29,210 nucleotides of DNA, taken from an uncultured Lachnospiraceae bacterium (GTDB taxonomy: Bacteria; Bacillota; Clostridia; Lachnospirales; Lachnospiraceae). The position numbers and the translations under genes were made by a program. A model generated the notes under the pieces. That model did not search any database. It had not been told where the DNA came from and was given only the letters and a program-made list of their open reading frames with translations. The DNA is taken from assembly GCA_905197485.1 (NCBI GenBank), contig CAJJYZ010000031.1, positions 1 through 29,210 on the forward strand. The letters are read 5' to 3'. Positions 1 through 7,156 of this stretch are shown piece by piece (position 1 is the stretch's first letter; each line of letters starts with the position of its first letter).

Positions 1-60
1 TGTGGCAAAAGTCAGTAAAATCAAGTGTTTTCAGTTTGCTCAGCAGACACTAATTAAGAT

Positions 61-100
61 TATGTCTTACTTGCGATTATATATTGTTGAGTAAGATATA
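61..100. repeat. Imperfect inverted repeat upstream of the ABC importer operon
   Basis: Arms TATGTCTTAC (61-70) and GTAAGATATA (91-100) are complementary at 9 of 10 positions, with a 20-base AT-rich loop. The repeat lies 35 bases before the chosen permease start. It could be an operator or a leader hairpin. I could not place a convincing -35/-10 pair here, although TTGCGA at 71 and the AT-rich bases near 94-102 could form a poor one. Bases 1-60 show no recognisable gene. Confidence 0.35.
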
Positions 101-134
101 TTTTTGGGAAAATACGATATGGGGGATGAGAGAA

Positions 135-1208
135 ATGTCTGAAAATGTTCAGGTTACAATGAATCAGGAAGCTGATTTGTCACAGCTTGCGAATCTGACT
201 AGAAGAGAACTGAAGGAGCTGGAAGAGAAAGAAAAAACTCCAATACAGAAAATAATAGAAGTGATTATCATGGTGCTTCCGCTCATATGTGGGGGAGCTG
301 CATTATTGGAATATCTTTTGATTCCAAATCCGATAATGAATAAAAATCCGATGTATTATGTGTATGTGTTGGTATTTTTTATGTGCGTTTATGCTTGTTG
401 TGGTATTATGGCAGCTATTAATAAGTGGAAGGGAAGTAAAGTTTTTTATGAAAAAGTACGTTATGTAGCTCCACTGTGTTCAGTATTGTTTTTGCTTTTA
501 AGCATATATGATTATTTGACATTGAAGACTGGAATACTTACACAACCTTTTGTACCTTGTATGAACTTCATTATCAATGGATTTGTAGCAGATTATATGA
601 AGTTAATAGAATGTACGCTTCATACGCTTAAGTTATTGATGATTGGTTATTGTATCGGGGTTAGTCTTGGTCTTATTACAGGGATTACTTGTGGATATTC
701 CAAAAAAGTTCGGTATTGGGTAGACCCGATTATTAAATTCTTAGGACCGATTCCTACCTCAACATGGATTCCGGTTATCATGGTAGTTGCAAGTTCACTC
801 TTTGCTGGAGCTGTATTTATTATTGCGCTTGGTTCCTGGTTTGCAGTTACGGTTGCATCGCTTACAGGAATCTCAAATGTGGATAGAGAGTTTTTTGATG
901 CGGCAAGGACATTGGGAGCAAGTAAAAGACAGCTTGTTTTCCGCGTGGCAATACCACATGCTATGCCATCCATTCTTCAAGGATGTACTCAGGCAATGAG
1001 TTCTTCTTGTGTTGCGCTTATGATTGCGGAGATGCTTGGTGTAAAGGCTGGACTTGGATGGTATATGACATGGCAGACAGGCTGGGCAAGTTATGATAAA
1101 GTCTTTGCGGCATTGTTTGTAATCTGCCTGATATTTACTTTGGTTACGAAGGTACTTGAAAGAATTAAACGTCACGTATTGCGTTGGCAGAATGGAGCAG
1201 AGAAATAA
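135..1208 (+). CDS. ABC importer permease, nitrate/sulfonate/taurine type
   Basis: This is the inner-membrane permease of a NitT/TauT-type ABC importer (SsuC/TauC/ThiX-like, BPD_transp_1 fold). The EAA loop that docks on the ATPase is visible around residues 252-270 (EFFDAARTLGAS followed by a conserved IPHAMPSILQG). There are about three hydrophobic segments before residue 150, ahead of the usual transport core, so the protein (357 aa) is longer than the roughly 260 aa typical of SsuC. I chose ATG 135 because GGGGGATG lies about nine bases upstream; ATG 126 in frame and TTG 84 are less likely. The stop overlaps the ATPase start (TAATG). The substrate cannot be read from sequence. Confidence 0.88.
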   Translation: MSENVQVTMNQEADLSQLANLTRRELKELEEKEKTPIQKIIEVIIMVLPLICGGAALLEYLLIPNPIMNKNPMYYVYVLVFFMCVYACCGIMAAINKWKGSKVFYEKVRYVAPLCSVLFLLLSIYDYLTLKTGILTQPFVPCMNFIINGFVADYMKLIECTLHTLKLLMIGYCIGVSLGLITGITCGYSKKVRYWVDPIIKFLGPIPTSTWIPVIMVVASSLFAGAVFIIALGSWFAVTVASLTGISNVDREFFDAARTLGASKRQLVFRVAIPHAMPSILQGCTQAMSSSCVALMIAEMLGVKAGLGWYMTWQTGWASYDKVFAALFVICLIFTLVTKVLERIKRHVLRWQNGAEK

Positions 1209-1981
1209 TGAATGATAAGAAAGTTGTACTAGAACTTGATAAAGTAAGCAAGGTTTTTGCAAAAGTAGAAAGTGATGAAGTAACACATGCCTTATATAAT
1301 GTGAACACAACGATGCAGAGTGGAGAATTCATTTCTCTGGTAGGTCCGTCCGGCTGTGGGAAATCAACGATTCTTCGTCTGGTAGCAGGACTGATTACGC
1401 CGACTATCGGAAAGGTAACTGTAGATGGTAAGGAAATTGAAGGTCCGGAACCGAATCGTGGAATGGTATTTCAAAAACCAACACTATTTCCTTGGCTTAC
1501 GGTAGAAAAGAATATCGGATTTAGTCTGGAAATGCAGGGAAAATTAAAAGGGAATGAAGATAAAGTACAAAGAATGTTGAAGGTTATTGGGTTAGAACAG
1601 TTTAAAGATGATTACCCGGCACAACTATCGGGAGGAATGGCACAGCGTGTTGCATTAGTACGCTCTCTGATTAATGAACCGGAGATTCTTCTTCTGGATG
1701 AGCCATTGGGGGCTTTGGATGCGTTCACCCGTATGAATATGCAGGATGAGATTCTGAATATGTGGATGGAGACAAAGCAATTGGCATTGATGGTAACACA
1801 CGATGTAGATGAGGCTATTTACATGGGGACACGTGTTCTTGTGATGGATGCAAATCCGGGGCGTATTGTTGCGGATATTAAGATTGATGAAACGTTTCCG
1901 CGTGACCGCTCATCCGCCCGGTTTGTGGAATACCGAAATGAGATATTAAACAAGCTTCATTTTGGTGGGAAACACGATTAA
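1208..1981 (+). CDS. ABC importer ATP-binding protein, nitrate/sulfonate/taurine type
   Basis: This cytoplasmic ATPase energises the importer encoded by its neighbours. Walker A GPSGCGKST is at residues 46-54, the ABC signature LSGGMAQR starts at about residue 140, Walker B LLLDEP has D164 and E165, and the switch histidine is H198 in VTHDVDEA. The 257-residue length fits SsuB/TauB/NrtD-type proteins. The start ATG overlaps the permease stop codon by one base, with GGAG nine bases upstream, so the two genes are probably translationally coupled. No extra C-terminal regulatory domain is present. Confidence 0.92.
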   Translation: MNDKKVVLELDKVSKVFAKVESDEVTHALYNVNTTMQSGEFISLVGPSGCGKSTILRLVAGLITPTIGKVTVDGKEIEGPEPNRGMVFQKPTLFPWLTVEKNIGFSLEMQGKLKGNEDKVQRMLKVIGLEQFKDDYPAQLSGGMAQRVALVRSLINEPEILLLDEPLGALDAFTRMNMQDEILNMWMETKQLALMVTHDVDEAIYMGTRVLVMDANPGRIVADIKIDETFPRDRSSARFVEYRNEILNKLHFGGKHD

Positions 1982-1993
1982 TTCATTGGGTTT

Positions 1994-2016
1994 TTAAAAT
2001 CGTTTTATGATTTTAA
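1994..2016 (+). other. Intercistronic AT-rich stem-loop
   Basis: TTAAAATC (1994-2001) and GATTTTAA (2009-2016) form a perfect 8-bp stem with a 7-base loop between the ATPase and the binding-protein gene. No U-run follows, so it is more likely an mRNA-stabilising or processing hairpin than a terminator. Such an element would fit higher expression of the binding protein than of the membrane parts, but this is inference. Confidence 0.4.
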
Positions 2017-2045
2017 GAATAAAATACTAAAGGAGAGATGTAAAG

Positions 2046-3245
2046 ATGAAAAGAAAAGTTTTAGCAGCACTACTGGTTGTGGCTATGTCATGCAGCGTGA
2101 TGGCATGTGCTAAGCCACAGGAAGACAAAAAATCGATTGCCGGTGACACAAACAATGATGGTCAGGTCGACATGGGAACAGAAGACGATGTCGAGGTAAA
2201 CAAGGAGAACGCAGATAAGCATATGAACTCTTACGAGGCTTCTACATCCGGAAAATGGGAAGCAATGTTCACGCCGATGGATATCGAGGGACGTGCGATT
2301 GATATGGCAGACTTTGACCTTACACCGACACCGGAAGAACTTGAAGCGATGAAAAAAGAGCCTGCTTACGGAGAAAAAGTACTCTACTATATGGCAGACG
2401 GATGTACAGCAGGACCTACTGTTGCGGCACATCTTGGTTACTATGAGGAAGCGGGACTTGAGTCAGAGGGAGTAAAAGGTAACTCTTACACAGAAGCTCT
2501 TGGTGCAGGACAGGCTACAGTGGCAGTAGGACATATTGCTACAATGCTTGTTCCGATTACAAATCAGGTTGACCTTACATTTACAGGCGGAGCGCATATC
2601 GGATGTAAATCATTATATGTTCTTGCGGACAGTGAATACGAGACAACAGAGGATTTAAAAGGAACAACGATTTCTGCTCCGAACGGAATCGGTAAATCAG
2701 ACTATAACATTACTTGTTTATTACTTGATGCAGATGGAATAGACCCAAAAAAAGACGTAACAATTTCAGCAGTTACTGCAGATGCATGTATTACAGCCAT
2801 GACAAATGGAGAGATTTCCGCAGCCCTTCTTTCAGATACATTTGCTTACAGCATGGTAAAAGATGGTACTCTGAAATGTGTACGTTCTCTTTTAGATGAA
2901 GACTTTGCTGATGAAAACTGCTGTATGATTGCTATGAATCGTACTTTTACGAAGGAGAATCCTGTAATTTCCAAGAAGATTACGCAGGCTGTTCAGAAAG
3001 CACACGCATATATGCGTGATAACCCGGAAGAAGCTACAAAGATGTTGATTGAACAGGGATGGAATGGTGGAGACTATGACATGAATGTTATGCTTAACAA
3101 TTCACTTCAGTTTGGTCTGGACCAGGATTTCACAGAAGTTTCACTTAGAGATGTTGTCGAAAAATATGTGAAGCTTGGACTTATTGAAAGTATGGATGAT
3201 GTGGATGAGATTATGAAATTAGCATGGACTCCGGTTTTAGATTAG
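2046..3245 (+). CDS. ABC importer substrate-binding lipoprotein
   Basis: This is the solute-binding protein of the preceding importer. A lipoprotein signal peptide ends in the lipobox VMAC, giving lipidated Cys21. The NMT1/SsuA-like fold is suggested by a GP-AAHLGYYEEAGLESE stretch near residues 123-140, the LKGTTISAPNG region and a C-terminal run of ENPVISKKITQAVQKA type. An EF-hand/dockerin-like loop (D34-T-N36-N-D38-G39-Q-V-D42) lies in the linker just after the lipid anchor. The mature part has about seven further cysteines, which is unusual for this family. At 399 aa it is longer than a typical SsuA (about 320). The ATG is preceded by AAAGGAGAG. The substrate is unknown. Confidence 0.85.
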   Translation: MKRKVLAALLVVAMSCSVMACAKPQEDKKSIAGDTNNDGQVDMGTEDDVEVNKENADKHMNSYEASTSGKWEAMFTPMDIEGRAIDMADFDLTPTPEELEAMKKEPAYGEKVLYYMADGCTAGPTVAAHLGYYEEAGLESEGVKGNSYTEALGAGQATVAVGHIATMLVPITNQVDLTFTGGAHIGCKSLYVLADSEYETTEDLKGTTISAPNGIGKSDYNITCLLLDADGIDPKKDVTISAVTADACITAMTNGEISAALLSDTFAYSMVKDGTLKCVRSLLDEDFADENCCMIAMNRTFTKENPVISKKITQAVQKAHAYMRDNPEEATKMLIEQGWNGGDYDMNVMLNNSLQFGLDQDFTEVSLRDVVEKYVKLGLIESMDDVDEIMKLAWTPVLD

Positions 3246-3270
3246 TTGGAAATTTTCTTCATATAACATC

Positions 3271-3305
3271 AAAAATTCCCATTGAAATATTCAGTGGGAA
3301 TTTTT
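3271..3305 (+). terminator. Rho-independent terminator of the importer operon
   Basis: AAAAATTCCCA (3271-3281) pairs perfectly with TGGGAATTTTT (3295-3305), and pairing continues inward through a GU wobble to a 3-base loop. The A-run and U-run make it potentially bidirectional. It separates the importer from the DUF4418 gene. Confidence 0.85.
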
Positions 3306-3354
3306 CGGTATAGCAATATAGAAATAAGATTATGTGATAAAAAGGGAAAAGACA

Positions 3355-3771
3355 ATGGAAAGTAAAAGAAATTTGATTTTTGCAGGGGTAGAGGTGATGC
3401 ATGCATTATGCCTGATTTTAATCGTGAAAGTGATAGCCCCAGTATGTGATGGAATGGTGGAGACAGCGGTAGGAAAGCAAGTACCGATGAAATGCCATTA
3501 TGCAAGTGTTGTATTATTGTTTTTAGGAGCGCTGCTTCTTGTGAATGCCATCCTTTGTGCGGTGAGAAAAGAAATGGTGGTATGTGGGACAATGACGATA
3601 GTTATTTGCATACTTACATTTTTGACATTGAATGCATCTGTTGGAGTCGGTATTTGTATGAATCCGGAAATGGCATGTAATTTTACAGCTCCATTTGTTA
3701 AAGTCCTTGGGGTGATTGGGATTTTGATTGGTGGTATGTCTATCTATTTTGGGGTAAAGCAGACAAAATAA
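3355..3771 (+). CDS. DUF4418 family membrane protein
   Basis: This is a small integral membrane protein of 138 aa with about four hydrophobic segments. It resembles the DUF4418 family: a KCHYAS motif (about residues 46-51), a loop with two conserved cysteines (GICMNPEMAC), and an even spread of membrane spans. The function of DUF4418 is not known. It is followed after 17 bases by an FtsX-type permease and its ATPase, so it may be an accessory subunit of that transporter. I chose ATG 3355 because AAAGGGAAAA precedes it; an upstream in-frame GTG at 3334 has no ribosome site. Confidence 0.75.
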   Translation: MESKRNLIFAGVEVMHALCLILIVKVIAPVCDGMVETAVGKQVPMKCHYASVVLLFLGALLLVNAILCAVRKEMVVCGTMTIVICILTFLTLNASVGVGICMNPEMACNFTAPFVKVLGVIGILIGGMSIYFGVKQTK

Positions 3772-3788
3772 ACGTTAGAGGTTTGGGA

Positions 3789-5015
3789 ATGAAAAAGGAT
3801 AAAAAATTAAGCGCTCTGGATATGGCAGTTCAGAATTTGAAAGCGAAGAAATTCCGTACAGGATTTATGATGTTTTTTGTGATTTTGATGTCGGCAACGG
3901 TATTTTTCAGTACGGTTTTGATGAACAATTTAGAGCAGGGAATTCGAAGTACGACAGAAAGAGCGGGGGCGGATGTAATTGTAATTCCGGATGAAGGGAC
4001 AGAAGATATCCGCAATTCATTGTTTGCAGGTACTCCATGCTCTATATTTTTTGACAGGGAATGGAAGGAGTATGTAGAGAAAGTAAATGGCGTAGAAAGA
4101 GTATCGGAACAATTATATGTGGGAACACTTTCAGCATCTTGCTGCGACCTTCCGGTACAGATGATTGCGTTTGAGCCTGAAACAGATTTTGTTGTACAGC
4201 CTTGGCTAAAGAATCAAAATGCGGTGAAGCTTGAAAAGGGACAGGTTTTAGTTGGAAATGCAGTTGAAGCAGAACCTGGAGAAACGATACAATTTTATTC
4301 AACAGAGTTTGAAGTCGCAGGGAAATTGGAAAGAACAGGAATGGGGTATGACAGTTCTGTTTTTATGACATTTGATACGCTTTATGAATTGAAAAATTCG
4401 GAAACGGCACAGACCAACTTACCGATGGATGAGATAGAAGATAAGATTTCTATGTTGATGGTTGATATTGACGATAGCATTCAAGATATGGATTTGATTC
4501 ATTTGCGATTGGATATTGCAAAATGCGGTCCAAAAGGTGAAAAAATGTATGCGGGTACGACAGACGACCTTTTGAATGGTATTTCGGAGCAGGTGAAGAA
4601 GTTGTCGAGCTATGGTAATATTTTGGCGTATATTTCACTCGTTTCTACGGCTCTTGCTCTCATCAGTATTTTTGTTTTAACTATCAATGAGAGACGATAT
4701 GAGTTCGGAGTTTTGTATGCAATGGGAGCGAAGAAGAGTCAGATGAGAAACATTATTTTGTGGGAAGCCTTGATAATTAGTGGAATAGGAGGTGTTTTTG
4801 GTACATTTGCAACGTATGGTATTGTTGTTGCTTTTAAAGATATTATTAGTATCAGGCTTGATATACCTTATCTGGATATGAGTCTGGTACAAATTGTGCC
4901 AGTGGCAGGACTCTGTATTGTGCTCGCTCTTACGATGGGAGTGGCGGCAGCGCTATGTTCTGCTTACCAAATTAGTAGGGGTGAAGTGTATCGTTTGCTT
5001 AGGGAGAATGAATAG
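3789..5015 (+). CDS. FtsX/MacB-type ABC transporter permease
   Basis: This is a type VII ABC permease (MacB/LolC/FtsX superfamily). Residues about 20-45 form one membrane span, a long extracytoplasmic domain follows to about 275, and three C-terminal spans lie at about 277-299, 322-348 and 363-386. The FtsX motif ERRYEFGVLYAMGAKKSQM sits after the second span. Such permeases do mechanotransmission, lipoprotein or peptide export, or peptide sensing rather than classic import. The protein has 408 aa from ATG 3789, which has GAGG seven bases upstream. The stop is directly followed by the ATPase start. The substrate is unknown. Confidence 0.87.
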   Translation: MKKDKKLSALDMAVQNLKAKKFRTGFMMFFVILMSATVFFSTVLMNNLEQGIRSTTERAGADVIVIPDEGTEDIRNSLFAGTPCSIFFDREWKEYVEKVNGVERVSEQLYVGTLSASCCDLPVQMIAFEPETDFVVQPWLKNQNAVKLEKGQVLVGNAVEAEPGETIQFYSTEFEVAGKLERTGMGYDSSVFMTFDTLYELKNSETAQTNLPMDEIEDKISMLMVDIDDSIQDMDLIHLRLDIAKCGPKGEKMYAGTTDDLLNGISEQVKKLSSYGNILAYISLVSTALALISIFVLTINERRYEFGVLYAMGAKKSQMRNIILWEALIISGIGGVFGTFATYGIVVAFKDIISIRLDIPYLDMSLVQIVPVAGLCIVLALTMGVAAALCSAYQISRGEVYRLLRENE

Positions 5016-5675
5016 ATGATAAGAGTTGAGAATTTGACAAGAGAGTTTAAAAGAAACGGAAAAGATTTTGATGCAGTGCACCAAATATCGCTGGAAGTAA
5101 AAAAAGGAGAATTCGTGGCGATTACTGGACATTCTGGAAGCGGAAAAACAACGCTTTTTAATATGATTGCCGGTTTAATTGAACCAACTTCGGGAGAAAT
5201 CTACATTGATGATTCGAAAATTACCGGTATGAGAGAGAATGAGAAGGCAATATTCCGCAATCACAACATGGGATATGTTCTCCAAGGACAAAGTTTGCTA
5301 AATAATTTTACAATTTTGGACAACATTTGTATGCCGGCCTATTTGTCTTCAAGTGTAGTTGGGTTTCAGGAGAGAGCTTTGGAACTTTTGGCGCAAATTG
5401 GATTGGAAGAGTTGGCGAATGAGTATCCAATGAATCTGTCGGGAGGAGAGATTCGAAGAGTTGCGATTATTCGCGCGATGATTAATCATCCAAAGATTAT
5501 ATTAGCAGACGAACCTACGAGCAATCTGGACCCGGAGAACTCGCATAAAATAATGCAGATGCTTCGTGATATTAGTGAAGCAGGCACTACGGTGGTATTG
5601 AGTACGCATGAACTAGAGTATCTCAGTTACGTTGACACTGTATACAAGATGGAACATGGAGTTTTAAAAAGATAA
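5016..5675 (+). CDS. ABC transporter ATP-binding protein, LolD/MacB type
   Basis: This is the cytoplasmic ATPase partner of the FtsX-type permease. Walker A GHSGSGKTT is at residues 38-46, the signature LSGGEIRR starts at about 141, Walker B LADEPTSNLD has D165 and E166, and the switch histidine is H198. At 219 aa it has the size of LolD/FtsE/SalX-type ATPases. The start codon abuts the permease stop, with AGGGAG about ten bases upstream, so expression is coupled. No two-component regulator is adjacent, unlike many bacitracin-type systems of this class. Confidence 0.9.
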   Translation: MIRVENLTREFKRNGKDFDAVHQISLEVKKGEFVAITGHSGSGKTTLFNMIAGLIEPTSGEIYIDDSKITGMRENEKAIFRNHNMGYVLQGQSLLNNFTILDNICMPAYLSSSVVGFQERALELLAQIGLEELANEYPMNLSGGEIRRVAIIRAMINHPKIILADEPTSNLDPENSHKIMQMLRDISEAGTTVVLSTHELEYLSYVDTVYKMEHGVLKR

Positions 5676-5688
5676 AAAATGATAAAAA

Positions 5689-5730
5689 GGAAGTGAATGT
5701 CGTTTGAGATGTTGCTTCCCTTAATTTTTG
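5689..5730 (+). terminator. Possible weak terminator after the second ABC operon
   Basis: GGAAGTGA (5689-5696) pairs with the stretch ending CTTCC (to 5719) through five Watson-Crick pairs plus wobbles, followed by CTTAATTTTTG. The stem is short and the loop large, so termination is uncertain. It lies just before the promoter of the next unit. Confidence 0.35.
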
Positions 5731-5733
5731 AAA

Positions 5734-5786
5734 TTACGCATTGTGTAGTTGACTGAAATGGGTTATAATATACACACAACGTGTAA
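5734..5786. promoter_or_regulatory. Putative autoregulatory operator flanking the HTH-gene promoter
   Basis: TTACGCATTGTG (5734-5745) and CACAACGTGTAA (5775-5786) are inverted copies matching at 10 of 12 positions. One arm covers the -35 box and the other covers the transcription start just after the -10 box, with the dyad centre near 5760. A repressor occupying both arms would block RNA polymerase. The adjacent small HTH protein is the natural candidate, but binding is inferred. Confidence 0.6.
5741..5769 (+). promoter_or_regulatory. Sigma-A promoter of the HTH / ORF6N unit
   Basis: TTGTGT (5741-5746), a 17-base spacer and a perfect TATAAT (5764-5769) precede the HTH gene by 40 bases. Transcription would begin near 5776, inside the right arm of the inverted repeat. 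Confidence 0.7.
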
Positions 5787-5808
5787 TGTGTGAAAGGTGG
5801 ATGATAAT

Positions 5809-6021
5809 ATGGATTGCTGTAAAAAAATAAAAGAATTAAGAGAAAGTACCGGAATGAACAGAAGAGAGTTTTGCGAGTATTTCAATATTCCGTATCGGAC
5901 GGTTACAGAATGGGAAAGGGATAACAGGCATGCGCCGGAATATGTGATTCGATTGTTGGAATACTATATTCGAATGGAGAAACTGACGAAAGAGAAGGCG
6001 GTGGAGAAGAGGAATGGATGA
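5809..6021 (+). CDS. Small helix-turn-helix DNA-binding protein
   Basis: This is a 70-residue protein made almost entirely of one HTH unit. Residues about 5-45 show the XRE/Cro-like pattern KIKELRESTGMNRREFCEYF followed by the recognition-helix stretch IPYRTVTEWERD, and a basic, helical tail follows. I chose ATG 5809 because AAGGTGG lies eight to nine bases upstream; an in-frame GTG at 5797 is the alternative. It overlaps the ORF6N gene by eight bases, so the two are translated together. Size, position and the inverted repeat at its promoter suggest an autorepressor or antitoxin-like role. No functional homologue can be named from sequence alone. Confidence 0.8.
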   Translation: MDCCKKIKELRESTGMNRREFCEYFNIPYRTVTEWERDNRHAPEYVIRLLEYYIRMEKLTKEKAVEKRNG

Positions 6022-7081
6022 TAAGTATGTAAAAGTTATAGGAGAAAAAGAGGAAAATGAAGAAGAACAGGAAATACTTTTGATAAATGAGGAAACAATT
6101 CGAAGTAAAATTTATAATATGCGTGGACAGAAAGTAATGTTAGATTTTGAACTTGCGGAAATTTATGGATATACAACGGCAAGATTTAATCAACAAGTGA
6201 AAAATAATATTGAGAAATTTGATGAAGATTTTATGTTTCAACTCAAAAAAGAGGAATTTGATAACTTGATGTCAAAAAAATTGATATCAAGTTGGGGTGG
6301 GCGTAGAAAGTTGCCGAATGCATTTACAGAACAAGGCATATATATGCTTATGACTGTGTTAAGGGGTGACTTGGCAACAAGGCAAAGTAAAGCTTTAATC
6401 CGTACCTTTAAGCAGATGAAGGATTATATTATTGAGAATCAGAATCTGATTGGTGAGCGGGAATATTTACAATTATCCATGCAAATATCAGAAAATATAC
6501 ATACTACTATGGAATTGCGTTCTGATTTGAATGAAGTAGAAGACCAGATGGCAGAAGTTATGGATAGTTTAAGTGATGTTGTAATTCATTCGGAATTGGC
6601 AGAAGTCATGAATGAATTTGGAGAGCCCCATATGAAACGCGGCTATTTGGTTTTGAATGGAAATCCTTTTAAAGCAGATGTAGTATATGACGAGATTTAT
6701 AGACAGGCAAAGCAATCGATTTTTATTGTGGATAATTATATCGGATTGAAAACACTGGAAAAGTTAATCAATATTCAGAAGGGAGTTTCGGTATCCATAT
6801 TTAGTGATAATCTTGCAAAGGGGCTTCGGAAAAATACATATATGGATTTCTGTAAGGAATATCCGAATCTGGATATTAAGATGTTCCGGTCAGGTGGGAT
6901 TTTTCATGACCGGTATATTATTCTGGATTATGGAACGGATTATGAGAAAATATTTCTGTGCGGCTCTTCTTCAAAGGATGCGGGAGGACGAATTACATCT
7001 ATTTTAGAAGACCCGGACCGCAAGAAGTATGATTCGATGATAAAAGAATTGCTGGAGCGGGAAACATTGATGTTAAAATAG
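6014..7081 (+). CDS. ORF6N-domain protein with degenerate phospholipase-D-like C-terminus
   Basis: This 355-residue protein has two parts. Residues about 30-125 form an ORF6N/KilA-N-type DNA-binding domain (IYNMRGQKVMLDFELAEIYG, then NNIEKFDEDFMFQL and AFTEQGIYMLMTVLRG), a family common in phages and mobile elements. Residues about 210-340 resemble a PLD-like fold carrying one HKD-type motif with Arg for Lys: H298-D-R300-YIIL-D305, followed by GSSSKDAGG at 317. A helical linker joins them. The gene overlaps the small HTH gene and shares its promoter. The product may be a DNA-targeting effector, a nuclease or a phage-derived regulator. The domains are fairly clear; the function is unknown. Confidence 0.8.
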   Translation: MDDKYVKVIGEKEENEEEQEILLINEETIRSKIYNMRGQKVMLDFELAEIYGYTTARFNQQVKNNIEKFDEDFMFQLKKEEFDNLMSKKLISSWGGRRKLPNAFTEQGIYMLMTVLRGDLATRQSKALIRTFKQMKDYIIENQNLIGEREYLQLSMQISENIHTTMELRSDLNEVEDQMAEVMDSLSDVVIHSELAEVMNEFGEPHMKRGYLVLNGNPFKADVVYDEIYRQAKQSIFIVDNYIGLKTLEKLINIQKGVSVSIFSDNLAKGLRKNTYMDFCKEYPNLDIKMFRSGGIFHDRYIILDYGTDYEKIFLCGSSSKDAGGRITSILEDPDRKKYDSMIKELLERETLMLK

Positions 7082-7096
7082 CCGATATGAAACAAG

Positions 7097-7125
7097 TAAT
7101 ATATAACATCTCTTAGACATACATT
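7097..7125 (+). promoter_or_regulatory. Sigma-E-like (mother-cell) promoter of the CotS-like gene
   Basis: TAATATA (7097-7103), a 14-base spacer and CATACATT (7118-7125) closely match the Bacillus sigma-E consensus (KMATATT, 14-15 bases, CATACAMT). The gene starts 32 bases downstream. This fits mother-cell expression of a spore-coat-type product. Confidence 0.65.
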
Positions 7126-7156
7126 AGAGTGAACAATAAGATTGCAGGGGGATGTT

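Noticed and set aside
1..134. Riboswitch (for example TPP) upstream of the importer
   Set aside because: No conserved riboswitch core could be recognised, only the short dyad at 61-100.
6804..7007. Open frame of 67 codons inside the ORF6N gene on the same strand
   Set aside because: It is an out-of-frame shadow without a ribosome site.
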